Positions 1 to 5,832 of a DNA stretch of 6,435 bases are shown piece after piece. Source of the stretch: Betaproteobacteria bacterium (GTDB lineage Bacteria; Pseudomonadota; Gammaproteobacteria; Burkholderiales; Usitatibacteraceae); contig JANYFH010000078.1 in the NCBI GenBank assembly GCA_025362705.1, forward strand, positions 1 to 6,435, read 5' to 3'. Below the pieces are notes generated by a model that was not told the origin of the DNA, searched no databases, and saw only the letters and a program-made list of their open reading frames with translations. Numbering within the stretch: position 1 is the first letter of the stretch; the number at the start of each line of letters is the position of its first letter. A program made the position numbers and the translations under genes.

Positions 1-1
1 C

Positions 2-574
2 TTTAACGCGATGTCGTGGCTATCGTTTCCCGAAGCGAAAAGTGCGATCAGCGAAATGCACGCGCAACTCCTGTCCGCGCGCGGCGAGTCCGAGGCACGT
101 GCGCGTTCCACGCCGCGCGATGTGCTGACACTATTCGACGAGGGCGGCATCATCGTCGTCAGTCGCGATGAATCCCTGCTTGAACTCATTCGCCACTTTG
201 AATGGAAAACATTGTTCGTTGATCGGCGTGCGGATGTGGTGGCGCACATGCGTTTTTACCTGTTCGGCCATTCGATGCTGGAAAAAGCACTTGATCCCTA
301 CGTTGGCGTCACGGCGAAGGCGATTCTGTTTTTGGTTGATGATGCGTTCATCGCGTCGAATCACGCTACACAGATGCGCGAGATTGACCATCGCGCTGCG
401 GCGTGGCTGATGAACGAAGGGAATTTGCTATCCTCGAAAAATTTCTCCCCGCTGCCGTGGCTTGGTGTGCCCAGTTGGTGGAAGGAAAATGAATCGCCAA
501 TCTTTTACGACAACGCGCAATATTTCCGCAGCGGGCGCATGCGCAAGACGGTAGGGCAACACAAGCCTGCGTGA
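2..574 (+). CDS. DUF3025 domain protein, 5'-truncated by the window edge
   Basis: The function is unknown; DUF3025 is a family of uncharacterised proteins found mainly in betaproteobacteria. The reading frame is open from base 2. Residues FNA precede the first ATG (base 11), and FNAMSWLSFPEAK matches the internal family motif (FNALxWLxFPxxK). The true start is therefore upstream of the window, and the ATG at 11 is an internal methionine. The C-terminal part carries the other family hallmark, LGVPSWWKENESPIFYDN followed by FRSGR. About 190 residues are visible, against roughly 250-280 usual for the family as I recall. No signal peptide or membrane segment is seen in this portion. The stop codon lies about 10 bp before the rnpB P1 helix, so the rnpB promoter must sit within the 3' end of this gene. 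The family call is firm; the role is not known. Confidence 0.88.
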   Translation, partial: FNAMSWLSFPEAKSAISEMHAQLLSARGESEARARSTPRDVLTLFDEGGIIVVSRDESLLELIRHFEWKTLFVDRRADVVAHMRFYLFGHSMLEKALDPYVGVTAKAILFLVDDAFIASNHATQMREIDHRAAAWLMNEGNLLSSKNFSPLPWLGVPSWWKENESPIFYDNAQYFRSGRMRKTVGQHKPA

Positions 575-583
575 TACCATGAC

Positions 584-896
584 CGTGGAAGCGCGCCAGA
601 CGGTCGCTGCGAAGTTTTTTTCGTAGAGGAAAGTCCGGACTCCACAGGGCAGGGTAGTGGGTAACCCCCATCCACCGCGAGGTGAGGATCAGAGCAACAG
701 AGACGAGCCAGTTCAGTCTGGGTGAAACGGGCAATCTCTACCTGGAGCAATACCAAATAGGCAGGCGTTGACGTGTGTCCCGCGGAGCCTGCGGGTAGGT
801 AGCTTGAGGTGCATGGTAACGTGCATCCCAGAGGAATGACCGTCATAGCACGCAAGTGCCGTAACAGAATCCGGCTTATCGGTGCGCTTCCACTTT
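584..896 (+). ncRNA. rnpB: RNase P RNA, bacterial type A, compact betaproteobacterial form
   Basis: This is the catalytic RNA of RNase P, which removes 5' leaders from pre-tRNAs together with the RnpA protein. The ends are set by the P1 helix: GTGGAAGCGC (585-594) pairs perfectly with GCGCTTCCAC (884-893). P3 is a simple hairpin, CTGCGAA/TTCGTAG (607-613 with 620-626). The conserved core GAGGAAAGTCCGGAC is at 626-640, CAGAGACGAG and GGTGAAACGG lie in the specificity domain, and ACAGAATCCGGCTTATCG is at 864-881. P12 is only about 4 bp (CCAG/CTGG). P18 is capped by a GCAA tetraloop (GCAC-GCAA-GTGC, 849-860). The CCCGC/GCGGG hairpin leads into the GGU expected to bind the tRNA CCA end (about 793-795). 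P13/P14 are absent, giving about 310 nt against 377 in E. coli, as in other betaproteobacterial RNAs I recall. No convincing promoter or T-rich terminator is visible next to the gene. Exact mature ends are uncertain by a few bases. Confidence 0.96.
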
Positions 897-969
897 ACTG
901 CGAACCATTTCGCGGTTTGAATCGCAAAATTCCTGCATGAAAATGCATCGACAATCGAAAATGCGGACC

Positions 970-997
970 TTGACATTCGATCATCTGTACATACAAT
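970..997 (+). promoter_or_regulatory. Sigma-70-type promoter of brnT-brnA
   Basis: A perfect -35 hexamer TTGACA (970-975) is followed after 16 bp by TACAAT (992-997), a 5/6 match to the -10 consensus. Transcription would begin about 7 bases after the -10, near 1003-1005. That is at the brnT ATG (1004), predicting a leaderless or nearly leaderless transcript. The -10 box lies in the centre of the palindrome at 981-1007, so a repressor bound there would block RNA polymerase. Confidence 0.75.
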
Positions 998-1007
998 GTA
1001 CAGATGA
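981..1007. promoter_or_regulatory. Perfect 12+12 bp palindrome, probable BrnA operator
   Basis: TCATCTGTACAT (981-992) and ATGTACAGATGA (996-1007) are exact reverse complements separated by ACA. The palindrome covers the spacer end and -10 box of the brnTA promoter, and its right arm includes the brnT start codon. BrnA antitoxins are ribbon-helix-helix-type DNA binders known to repress their own operon, so this is the obvious operator. The site is seen directly; binding by BrnA is inferred. In RNA the arms could also form a hairpin, but most of the left arm should lie upstream of the transcription start. Confidence 0.75.
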
Positions 1008-1291
1008 TAAAGTTTGAATGGGATGCGGCGAAGGCTAGATCAAATCTGAAGAAGCATCGCGTTTCCTTTTCGGAAGCGGAATCCGTTTTCTACGATGAGT
1101 TTGCCATTCAGTTTTTTGACGAGGAAAACTCCGATTTGGAGGATCGGTTCCTCATGCTTGGCTTCAGCAACGAATCAAGATTGCTGATTGTTTGCCATTG
1201 CGAACGCGGCGAGGGTGAAGTTATTCGTATTTTTTCCGCCCGCAAGGCGACCCGAAATGAGAAAAAACACTATGAAGGTGGTCTGCCATGA
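1004..1291 (+). CDS. brnT: BrnT-family ribonuclease toxin of a type II toxin-antitoxin system
   Basis: BrnT toxins (DUF497/PF04365) have a RelE-like fold and cleave RNA, halting growth until neutralised by BrnA. The 95-residue length is normal. The N-terminus IKFEWDAAKARSNLKKHRVSFSEAESVF matches the family signature (FEWDxxKxxxNxxKHxVxFxxA). The C-terminus IRIFSARKATRNEKKHYE matches the conserved IxSARxAxxxExxxY block that carries family-conserved basic and acidic residues. The start at 1004 is fixed by the family N-terminus and by the lack of any upstream in-frame alternative that fits. There is no Shine-Dalgarno sequence, consistent with leaderless translation from the promoter at 970-997. 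The gene overlaps brnA by 4 bp (ATGA), implying translational coupling. No key residue looks missing, so the toxin appears intact. Confidence 0.93.
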   Translation: MIKFEWDAAKARSNLKKHRVSFSEAESVFYDEFAIQFFDEENSDLEDRFLMLGFSNESRLLIVCHCERGEGEVIRIFSARKATRNEKKHYEGGLP

Positions 1292-1512
1292 AGAAAGAAT
1301 ATGATCTTTCAAAAATGAAGGCTCGCAAGAATCCCTACGCATCCAAATTGAAAAAACCGGTAACGATGCGTCTTAGTGAAGATGTCATTGGCTATTTCAA
1401 GGCGATGGCGGAAGAGGCGGGCGTTCCGTACCAAAGTCTAATCAATTTGTATCTGCGCGATTGTGTCGCTGCGCATCGCAGACTGGACATGAGTTGGCAT
1501 TCCAGGAATTGA
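1288..1512 (+). CDS. brnA: BrnA-family antitoxin, ribbon-helix-helix-type DNA-binding protein
   Basis: BrnA binds and neutralises BrnT, and the complex represses the operon. The 74-residue protein has a basic, lysine-rich N-terminus, then KKPVTMRLSEDVIGYFKAMA (about residues 22-41), which fits the beta strand and first helix of a ribbon-helix-helix fold. GVPYQSLINLYLRDCV (about 45-60) follows as the second helix, matching the family pattern GxxYQxLINxxLR. The start codon overlaps the brnT stop in ATGA. A Shine-Dalgarno-like GAAGGTGG (1274-1281) lies inside the brnT end at suitable spacing. Toxin-before-antitoxin order is usual for brnTA. The palindrome at 981-1007 is its likely binding site. 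Family assignment is strong; the C-terminal tail (AHRRLDMSWHSRN) carries no motif I recognise. Confidence 0.9.
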   Translation: MKKEYDLSKMKARKNPYASKLKKPVTMRLSEDVIGYFKAMAEEAGVPYQSLINLYLRDCVAAHRRLDMSWHSRN

Positions 1513-1537
1513 CGCATATATAAATGTGGAATCGCCT

Positions 1538-1903
1538 ATGAAGAAAAAATCGAACGATACTGAAGTGAGGACAGCATTTCCTCCGCCACCTATCGCGGCA
1601 AGCGAGTTGCTTGTGCCGATTACATCGTGGCCAGAAATGTTTCGAGAAGCAACAATTACCGGCGTTGAATTCGACTTGTTCTGGTACGACAGTGTCAAAG
1701 ACGGTGTTGCCTACTTCTTTAGTTGGCTGGGAGAGCCACGCTCTACTGTTCTTGTTGTCTGGACTGATGACGCGCCAACACACATCGAATGTCGCAAGTG
1801 GAAAGACATCCTTGCAACCCCGATGGAGTGCGTGCCAATCATCACAGAGGTTACGCAAATGTTTCGAAGCGCTGGCTTTTGGCGCGAACAAGTGAACCAC
1901 TGA
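1538..1903 (+). CDS. Small hypothetical protein of unknown family
   Basis: I do not recognise this protein. The frame encodes 121 residues from the ATG at 1538; a GTG at 1526 would add four residues (MESP). The ATG is preferred because TGGA (1527-1530) sits 7 bases upstream as a weak ribosome binding site. The N-terminus is hydrophilic (MKKKSNDTEVRT), followed by a proline run (FPPPP), then an aromatic- and acid-rich central region (ITGVEFDLFWYDSVKDGVAYFFSWLGEP), a hydrophobic strand-like STVLVVWTDDAP, and CRKWKDI. There is no signal peptide and no clear transmembrane helix, so it is probably a small cytoplasmic alpha/beta protein. It starts 25 bp after brnA on the same strand and could be transcribed from the brnTA promoter. 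Whether it belongs functionally to the toxin-antitoxin pair is unknown. It is a real gene with moderate confidence, as its ORF is longer and more protein-like than the competing frames. Confidence 0.55.
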   Translation: MKKKSNDTEVRTAFPPPPIAASELLVPITSWPEMFREATITGVEFDLFWYDSVKDGVAYFFSWLGEPRSTVLVVWTDDAPTHIECRKWKDILATPMECVPIITEVTQMFRSAGFWREQVNH

Positions 1904-1934
1904 TCATCGCCGGTCACCTAAATATTGAGGGGTC

Positions 1935-2186
1935 ATGAAAGTCTGCATTCATCGCGGAACAAATGAAGTCGGTGGGACGTGTATCGAGATCGAGTCACAA
2001 GGAAAGAGAATTGCGGTAGATGTTGGCCTTCCATTGGAGAGTGTCGACTCGCCTGAAAGTCTCCCCATGGTGGAGGGGTTTCAGCAGCAGAGTGAATCGC
2101 TCCTGGCGGTCGTAGTTTCTCATCCTCATTTGGATCGAGCCTCGTACATAAATGCGGCGACGCGGCTTACGAATTCATTGAGTTAA
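1935..2186 (+). pseudogene. N-terminal fragment of an RNase J-like metallo-beta-lactamase-fold hydrolase
   Basis: The first ~66 residues (MKVCIHRGTNEVGGTCIEIESQGKRIAVDVGLPLE..., ending SLLAVVVSHPHLD) match the start of MBL-fold proteins of the RNase J/exonuclease type. These normally hydrolyse phosphodiester bonds with a two-zinc centre. The metal-binding HxHxDH motif begins as HPHLD but the next residue is Arg instead of His. The following 17 residues (RASYINAATRLTNSLS) do not resemble the family and run into a stop. About 350 residues including the rest of the metal site are missing, so no activity is expected. The start agrees with the family N-terminus, with TGAGGGG (1926-1932) just upstream as a closely spaced ribosome binding site. 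Sequence homologous to a different gene begins around 2135-2145 in another frame, so the break looks like a deletion junction and not a point mutation. Confidence 0.75.
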
Positions 2187-2554
2187 AGATTGATAGCGAC
2201 ACTCCTCTCCATGCGGCAATGGAAATCCTGAAATACGGCATGTTGTATATCTTTTGCCGACAGGACGAGCGCGTATCGGATTACGTCGACCGGGAACGGC
2301 AACTCCTGCAGGCGGAGACGATTCACCTTCAGGTCTTGGCCCCTGCCAAGTACTATGAAAAGTTTGATCTGTCTTGGCTTGAGGCCAACATAGCTAAAGG
2401 TCTCCCTAAATTCTTGGCACATCGCAAGTTTGCGTTTGAGATGTACTTCAGCTTCAACAGTTTTTCGCAAGACCCATCGTGTGTGAAAAATTTGGAACCT
2501 GAAGCATCACCGCTGATCTTGTCACGCGTTCCGGTGACCTGGAGGTTGCAGTAA
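2141..2554 (+). pseudogene. 3' remnant of an unidentified gene with an ELK-DTPLxAA segment
   Basis: This frame is open from 2117, but protein-like sequence starts near LVHKCGDAAYEFIELKIDSD at about 2141. It continues TPLHAAMEILKYGMLYIFCRQDERVSDYVDRERQLLQAETIHLQVLAPAKYYEKFDLSWLEANI to a stop at 2552-2554. The first ATG, at 2219, falls inside this conserved-looking stretch, so the gene lacks its proper start. The F-I-E-L-K strand followed by SDTPLxAAxEIL recalls the ExK half of PD-(D/E)XK nuclease-like domains, with the acidic D supplied upstream. That resemblance is by eye only and I cannot name a family. The final ~35 residues (SFSQDPSCVKNLEPEAS...VTWRLQ) look unstructured and may be read-through beyond another break. 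The N-terminal half is presumably lost in the same deletion that truncated the MBL gene. Confidence 0.5.
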
Positions 2555-2762
2555 CGACGAAAAGGCAGCTTATTTGTTTGACGGTCCGTAGCCAATGATC
2601 AATGCCAATTTGAGTCTTGGCATCCGCGAAGATCGGTAGACCAAAGACACTATGATTTTCTGAGGGCACACGAGTGGGTACGGCGTGCCTCGATTGAAAT
2701 GAAGTAGTCGATGCTATGGTCGAGGTTGAAGCCGGTCATGCGGCAGCTCCGGCGCTATTGCG
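2555..2762. other. Gene-free interval of about 208 bp between remnant and peptidase
   Basis: No convincing coding frame, RNA gene or T-run terminator is seen on either strand. It contains a 7-bp inverted repeat, ATGCCAA (2602-2608) and TTGGCAT (2617-2623), with an 8-nt loop and no T tract. The sequence lies downstream of both flanking units (the plus-strand remnant and the minus-strand peptidase gene), so it is a convergent 3' region. It is probably leftover DNA from the deletions that produced the gene fragments to its left. Confidence 0.5.
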
Positions 2763-4124
2763 TCACGGCCGAAACGGCCTTGGATACGTCGTCACACTTG
2801 CATTCCCATCCTTATCAATCGCCTGCAACCCAAACACCACATTGTCTTTCGATACGCCATAGACCGTGGTTCGCGTCACGTTGCCGATATCCTCAAATTT
2901 CTGCCAGAACGGTGCCGTGGTCTCACGCCACACCACGCGATAGCCGGTGACGTTTGGTTCCGCGTTCGCATTCCAGCGAAACGTTGTGTTGTTTTCCAGC
3001 CGCATATTTTCCATCAGCACTTCCTGCGGTGCGGCGGGGCCGATTGCGAGTGATGCAAGAGCGGCAGCGTTTACACGAGCGACATCAGCGGTATAAGCAA
3101 AGTCCACAAACTCGGGCAGGTCGCCGAACTGCACGCCGTTTTCCACGCGTACGTTTTGGTGCTGATGGTGGAAATCTTCGTTGGGTTCGGTCATGCGCAC
3201 TGCTGCGTAGCCTGCATCAAGGAACGGAAAATGATCGCCGCCGCGCAGATAGCGGTCACGGCGATAAATCAGATCAACTTTCATTTTTGGCACATAGCGC
3301 TCAGCGGAGGCTTTGATGTGTCGCGCCAGTTGGCGGGCGGGTGAATCGTTTTCGCCGCCGGTGCGAATGAGTGCAACCCACTCGTCTGGCATTTCTTTCA
3401 GTGGTGGAATGCCCTCCGCAAACAGTCGCACGCGGTCCCGTACGACTTTGCCATCCGATCCTTTTGTGTTGCCGACAATGTCGTTGGTAATCATGCCCGC
3501 GATATTCATGCCCTTGGCTTTCGCAGCTTTGGCGAAAAATGTCGAACCCAGCAAACCCTGCTCTTCGCCAGCGACAGTCATGAATACGAGTGTCGCGTTG
3601 AATTTGTATTTCGACATCACGCACGCCATCTCGATGACGGCTGCGGTTCCCGAGGCATCGTCATTGGCGCCAGGTGCGAATCCATCCGGATCGATGGGCG
3701 TACTGCGCATCGAGTCGTAATGCCCGCTGACCAGGTAAATACGATCACGGCTCTCGGCCTGTTCGCCAGGCAGGGTGGCGACGACGTTGATGATCGGTGT
3801 TGGAACCGCGATACGTGCGCTCACGGGCGCAAGATGTTCATCGAATTCGACCTTCATGCGCCCGCCATTCTCGGCGTTGCAGCGTTCCATCTCGCTCTTG
3901 ATCCAGCGCCGCGCAGCACCTACACCTTTGGTGTCACTGGCGGTGTCGGAGAGCGAATTACGGGTTTCGAAACTCACCAATTTACGAATCGTTGCCTCAA
4001 TACGTTTGGCCGAAATCTCTTTGACGATTTTTTCGATGTCGCCATTCTTCTTTGGCGATGCCGAGTGTGCGGGGATGCTGATCGAAACGAGTACTACCAG
4101 CAGGCAGACAATCAGGTGCCGCAT
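2763..4124 (-). CDS. Secreted M28-family zinc aminopeptidase with C-terminal fibronectin III-like domain
   Basis: The 453-residue protein is a predicted exported metallopeptidase that removes N-terminal residues from peptides with two zinc ions. The N-terminus MRHLIVCLLVVLVSISIPAHSA is a typical Sec signal peptide, with likely cleavage near A20-S21/A22. The M28 core shows the expected ligand motifs in order: SGHYDS (H135), GANDDASGT (bridging D155), AGEEQG (catalytic E187 and metal-binding E188), TNDIVGN (D215) and RGGDHFPF (H298). All metal ligands appear present, so it should be active. Residues about 366-453 (ENMRLENNTTFRWNANAEPNVTGYRVVWRE... to VVFGLQAIDKDGNAS) have the strand pattern of a fibronectin type III-like module, common in secreted peptidases. 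A good ribosome binding site (GGAG, six bases before the ATG on the minus strand) supports the start. It is divergent from the ICL/PEP mutase gene. The family is certain; the peptide substrate is unknown. Confidence 0.94.
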   Translation of the reverse strand: MRHLIVCLLVVLVSISIPAHSASPKKNGDIEKIVKEISAKRIEATIRKLVSFETRNSLSDTASDTKGVGAARRWIKSEMERCNAENGGRMKVEFDEHLAPVSARIAVPTPIINVVATLPGEQAESRDRIYLVSGHYDSMRSTPIDPDGFAPGANDDASGTAAVIEMACVMSKYKFNATLVFMTVAGEEQGLLGSTFFAKAAKAKGMNIAGMITNDIVGNTKGSDGKVVRDRVRLFAEGIPPLKEMPDEWVALIRTGGENDSPARQLARHIKASAERYVPKMKVDLIYRRDRYLRGGDHFPFLDAGYAAVRMTEPNEDFHHQHQNVRVENGVQFGDLPEFVDFAYTADVARVNAAALASLAIGPAAPQEVLMENMRLENNTTFRWNANAEPNVTGYRVVWRETTAPFWQKFEDIGNVTRTTVYGVSKDNVVFGLQAIDKDGNASVTTYPRPFRP

Positions 4125-4156
4125 GATTTGCTCCGTTTAGTGGAAAAATTCAACAC

Positions 4157-4185
4157 ATCATAGCTGCGATTGCAGTTGCTGTTAG
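4157..4185 (-). promoter_or_regulatory. Possible promoter for the M28 peptidase gene
   Basis: On the minus strand CTAACA (4185-4180, 4/6 to the -35 consensus) is followed after 17 bp by TATGAT (4162-4157, 5/6 to the -10). Transcription would start near 4150, giving a 5' leader of about 25 nt that includes the GGAG ribosome binding site. This is a motif match only. Confidence 0.4.
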
Positions 4186-4260
4186 TTGAAGCCTCATTTT
4201 CGGCGTTATGGCTCGGCTGCGATTGTTATAGTTGCAGTACTTTTATTAAGGATCGAAATC

Positions 4261-5031
4261 ATGGCGCACCAAAATGAACTCGCAGACACTTTCCGCAGCC
4301 TGCATGTGAAGGGTGATCCCATCGTGCTTTTTAATGTGTGGGATGCGGGCACCGCGCGTGTTGTAGAAGCTGCTGGGGCGAAAGCCATTGCGACCGGAAG
4401 CTGGTCGGTCGCGGCCGCGCATGGATGCGGTGATGGACAGGTACTTTCATTAAAGCTGGCGATGGAAAACCTTGCGCGCATTGTGGCGAGTGTCACGTTA
4501 CCCGTCACGATCGATCTCGAAGCTGGGTATGGCGAAGCACCCGAGGTTGTCGGTGAAAGCGTTGCGCGTGCCATCGCCGCCGGCGCAATCGGTTTTAATC
4601 TCGAGGATCAGATTATTGGTGGCGATGGCCTCTATTCCGTTGGTGACCAGTGCCGGCGCATTCAGGCTGCGCGTGATGCGGCGAATCGTGCATCCGTACC
4701 TGTGTTCATCAACGCGAGAACGGATTTATTTCTGCAAGCCGATGCAAAGCAACACGATGACCAACTGGGAGATATGGCGCTGCATCGCGCGCTTGCTTAC
4801 GCCGAGGCGGGCGCCAGCGGATTCTTCGTGCCCGGTCTCGCCGATGAAAGGCTGATCGCACGTCTGTGCGATGCGTGTCCGCTACCCGTCAACATCATGG
4901 TGATGTCGACCACGCCGACGGCAAAGCGGATGGCCGAACTTGGCGTCGCGCGCATCAGTCATGGCCCTGGTCCGTACCGGCAGATGATGCGTTCGCTGGA
5001 GGCGGCGGCGCGCAGCATTTACGCCGCGTAG
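4261..5031 (+). CDS. Isocitrate lyase/phosphoenolpyruvate mutase superfamily enzyme
   Basis: This superfamily makes or breaks C-C or P-C bonds of alpha-keto acids or 2-methylisocitrate-like substrates on a Mg-bound TIM barrel. The 256-residue protein shows the core motifs: FNVWDAG (about 24-30), TGSWSVAAAHG (45-55), the Mg-binding DLEAGYG (D85, E87), GFNLEDQ (111-117), INARTD (150-155), and a C-terminal VMSTTPT-AELGVARIS segment. The KKCGH motif of true isocitrate lyase is absent. The overall pattern fits the short carboxyvinyl-carboxyphosphonate phosphorylmutase / oxaloacetate decarboxylase-like branch, whose substrate cannot be assigned from sequence. I chose the ATG at 4261 because AAGGA (4248-4252) is 8 bases upstream and MAHQNELADTFRSLH matches family N-termini. 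A TTG at 4186 would add 25 hydrophobic residues that look like a signal anchor but are probably untranslated promoter DNA. The creatininase-family gene follows 72 bp downstream on the same strand. Confidence 0.9.
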   Translation: MAHQNELADTFRSLHVKGDPIVLFNVWDAGTARVVEAAGAKAIATGSWSVAAAHGCGDGQVLSLKLAMENLARIVASVTLPVTIDLEAGYGEAPEVVGESVARAIAAGAIGFNLEDQIIGGDGLYSVGDQCRRIQAARDAANRASVPVFINARTDLFLQADAKQHDDQLGDMALHRALAYAEAGASGFFVPGLADERLIARLCDACPLPVNIMVMSTTPTAKRMAELGVARISHGPGPYRQMMRSLEAAARSIYAA

Positions 5032-5042
5032 CTGCTGTTGGA

Positions 5043-5063
5043 CATAACGATGTTCGCGTTATG
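5043..5063. repeat. 7-bp inverted repeat between the ICL-family and creatininase-family genes
   Basis: CATAACG (5043-5049) and CGTTATG (5057-5063) are exact reverse complements around a 7-nt spacer. No T tract follows, so it is not a standard terminator. It could be an operator for the downstream gene or a weak intercistronic RNA hairpin. A single CGTTATG copy also occurs upstream of the ICL-family gene at 4204-4210, which is suggestive but may be chance. Confidence 0.4.
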
Positions 5064-5103
5064 CTAACTATCACGAACAACAAGAAAATGGATTACAACC
5101 CAC

Positions 5104-5832
5104 ATGCGCATACGTGACCGAAACTGGATGCAGATTGAGGAATACCTGAAGCACGATGATCGCGCGGTGCTGCCGCTCGGCTGTACCGAACAGCATGCGT
5201 ACTTGAGTCTCTCGGTCGATTCGATTTTGTCTGAAACTGTTGCGATTGATGCTGCAGAGCCGCTGGGCATTCCCGTGTTTCCGGTGTTGCCTTATGGGCC
5301 CACCGCTTCGTTCATGGCCTATCCCGGCACGGTCTCACTGCAAGTCAAAACCTATCTCGCGCTGGTGCGCGATGTGCTCGATAGCATCGTCACGCACGGC
5401 TTCAGGCGCATCCTCGTTGTGAACGGGCACGGCGGCAATCAGCCTGCCGCGAATCTCATCGAATACATGATGCAGGAAAACCCTGCGATTGAAATCAAAT
5501 TCCATAGTTGGTGGAAGGCGCCGAAGACCTGGGCGAAGGTTCGGGAAATTGATCCGATGGCGTCGCACGCCTCGTGGATGGAAAATTTTCCGATCACGAG
5601 ATTGGCTGGTGTCGTGCAGCCGACACATCGGCAGGCGATGGTTGATTACTCGAACATGGCGTCGATGACGCCGCATGAAGCGCGTGCACTGATCGGCGAC
5701 GGTAATTTCGGTGGCGACTATCAAAAGCCGGATGAAGTGATGGATACGTTGTGGAAAGTTGCCGTGGCGGAAACGCGGGAACTGTTGGCGGGACCGTGGC
5801 AAAAACAAAATTTGGACGAGAAAAATAGATAG
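5104..5832 (+). CDS. Creatininase-family amidohydrolase, TEQHAYLSL variant
   Basis: The 242-residue protein belongs to the creatininase/creatinine amidohydrolase family, metal-dependent enzymes that open cyclic amides or cleave related C-N bonds. Motifs seen: LPLGCTEQH (E29, H31) with D39, giving the first metal ligands; LPYGPTASFMAYPGTVSL (63-79); VNGHGGNQP (H109); and HASWMEN (H155, E160), equivalent to the family HAGxxET block. The usual TEQHGPHLPL is here TEQHAYLSLSVD, one residue shorter between H31 and D39. This variant subgroup probably differs in substrate from true creatininase, so creatinine should not be assumed. The ATG at 5104 fits the family N-terminus; the ribosome binding site is weak (GGA, 11 bases upstream). 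It may be co-transcribed with the ICL-family gene. The C-terminal tail (WQKQNLDEKNR) is charged and likely disordered. No signal peptide is seen, so it is cytoplasmic. Confidence 0.9.
   Translation: MRIRDRNWMQIEEYLKHDDRAVLPLGCTEQHAYLSLSVDSILSETVAIDAAEPLGIPVFPVLPYGPTASFMAYPGTVSLQVKTYLALVRDVLDSIVTHGFRRILVVNGHGGNQPAANLIEYMMQENPAIEIKFHSWWKAPKTWAKVREIDPMASHASWMENFPITRLAGVVQPTHRQAMVDYSNMASMTPHEARALIGDGNFGGDYQKPDEVMDTLWKVAVAETRELLAGPWQKQNLDEKNR

Noticed and set aside
584..896. The small RNase P RNA as a novel minimal form
   Set aside because: Absence of P13/P14 and a short P3 match what I recall of other betaproteobacterial RNAs. Only the 4-bp P12 is a little short, and all catalytic core elements are present.
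934..947. TGCAT-GAAA-ATGCA mini-hairpin after rnpB as a possible terminator
   Set aside because: The stem is only 5 bp, AT-rich and without a T tract.
1909..2537. GGTCACC (about 1911) and GGTGACC (about 2532) as terminal inverted repeats around the chimeric remnant
   Set aside because: Only 7 bp match, flanking bases do not extend the repeat, and no transposase or target duplication is present.
2454..2669. A 71-codon minus-strand ORF (PSENHSVFGLPIFADAKTQIGIDHW...) across the remnant and the gene-free interval
   Set aside because: It has no ribosome binding site, overlaps the plus-strand remnant and shows no recognisable family pattern; most likely a chance frame.
2767..2779. GGCCG-AAA-CGGCC hairpin at the 3' end of the M28 peptidase gene as a terminator
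   Set aside because: It lies inside the final codons of the gene, and no T-rich tract follows on the minus strand.
3313..4163. Long plus-strand ORFs opposite the M28 peptidase gene
   Set aside because: They are antisense to a gene with a full set of M28 metal-binding motifs, a signal peptide and a ribosome binding site, and their translations look unlike real proteins.
4186..4260. A TTG start giving the ICL/PEP mutase-family protein a hydrophobic N-terminal extension (AAIVIVAVLLLRIEI) resembling a membrane anchor
   Set aside because: The ATG at 4261 has a well-placed AAGGA site and begins at the normal family N-terminus. The extension has no ribosome binding site and covers probable promoter DNA.
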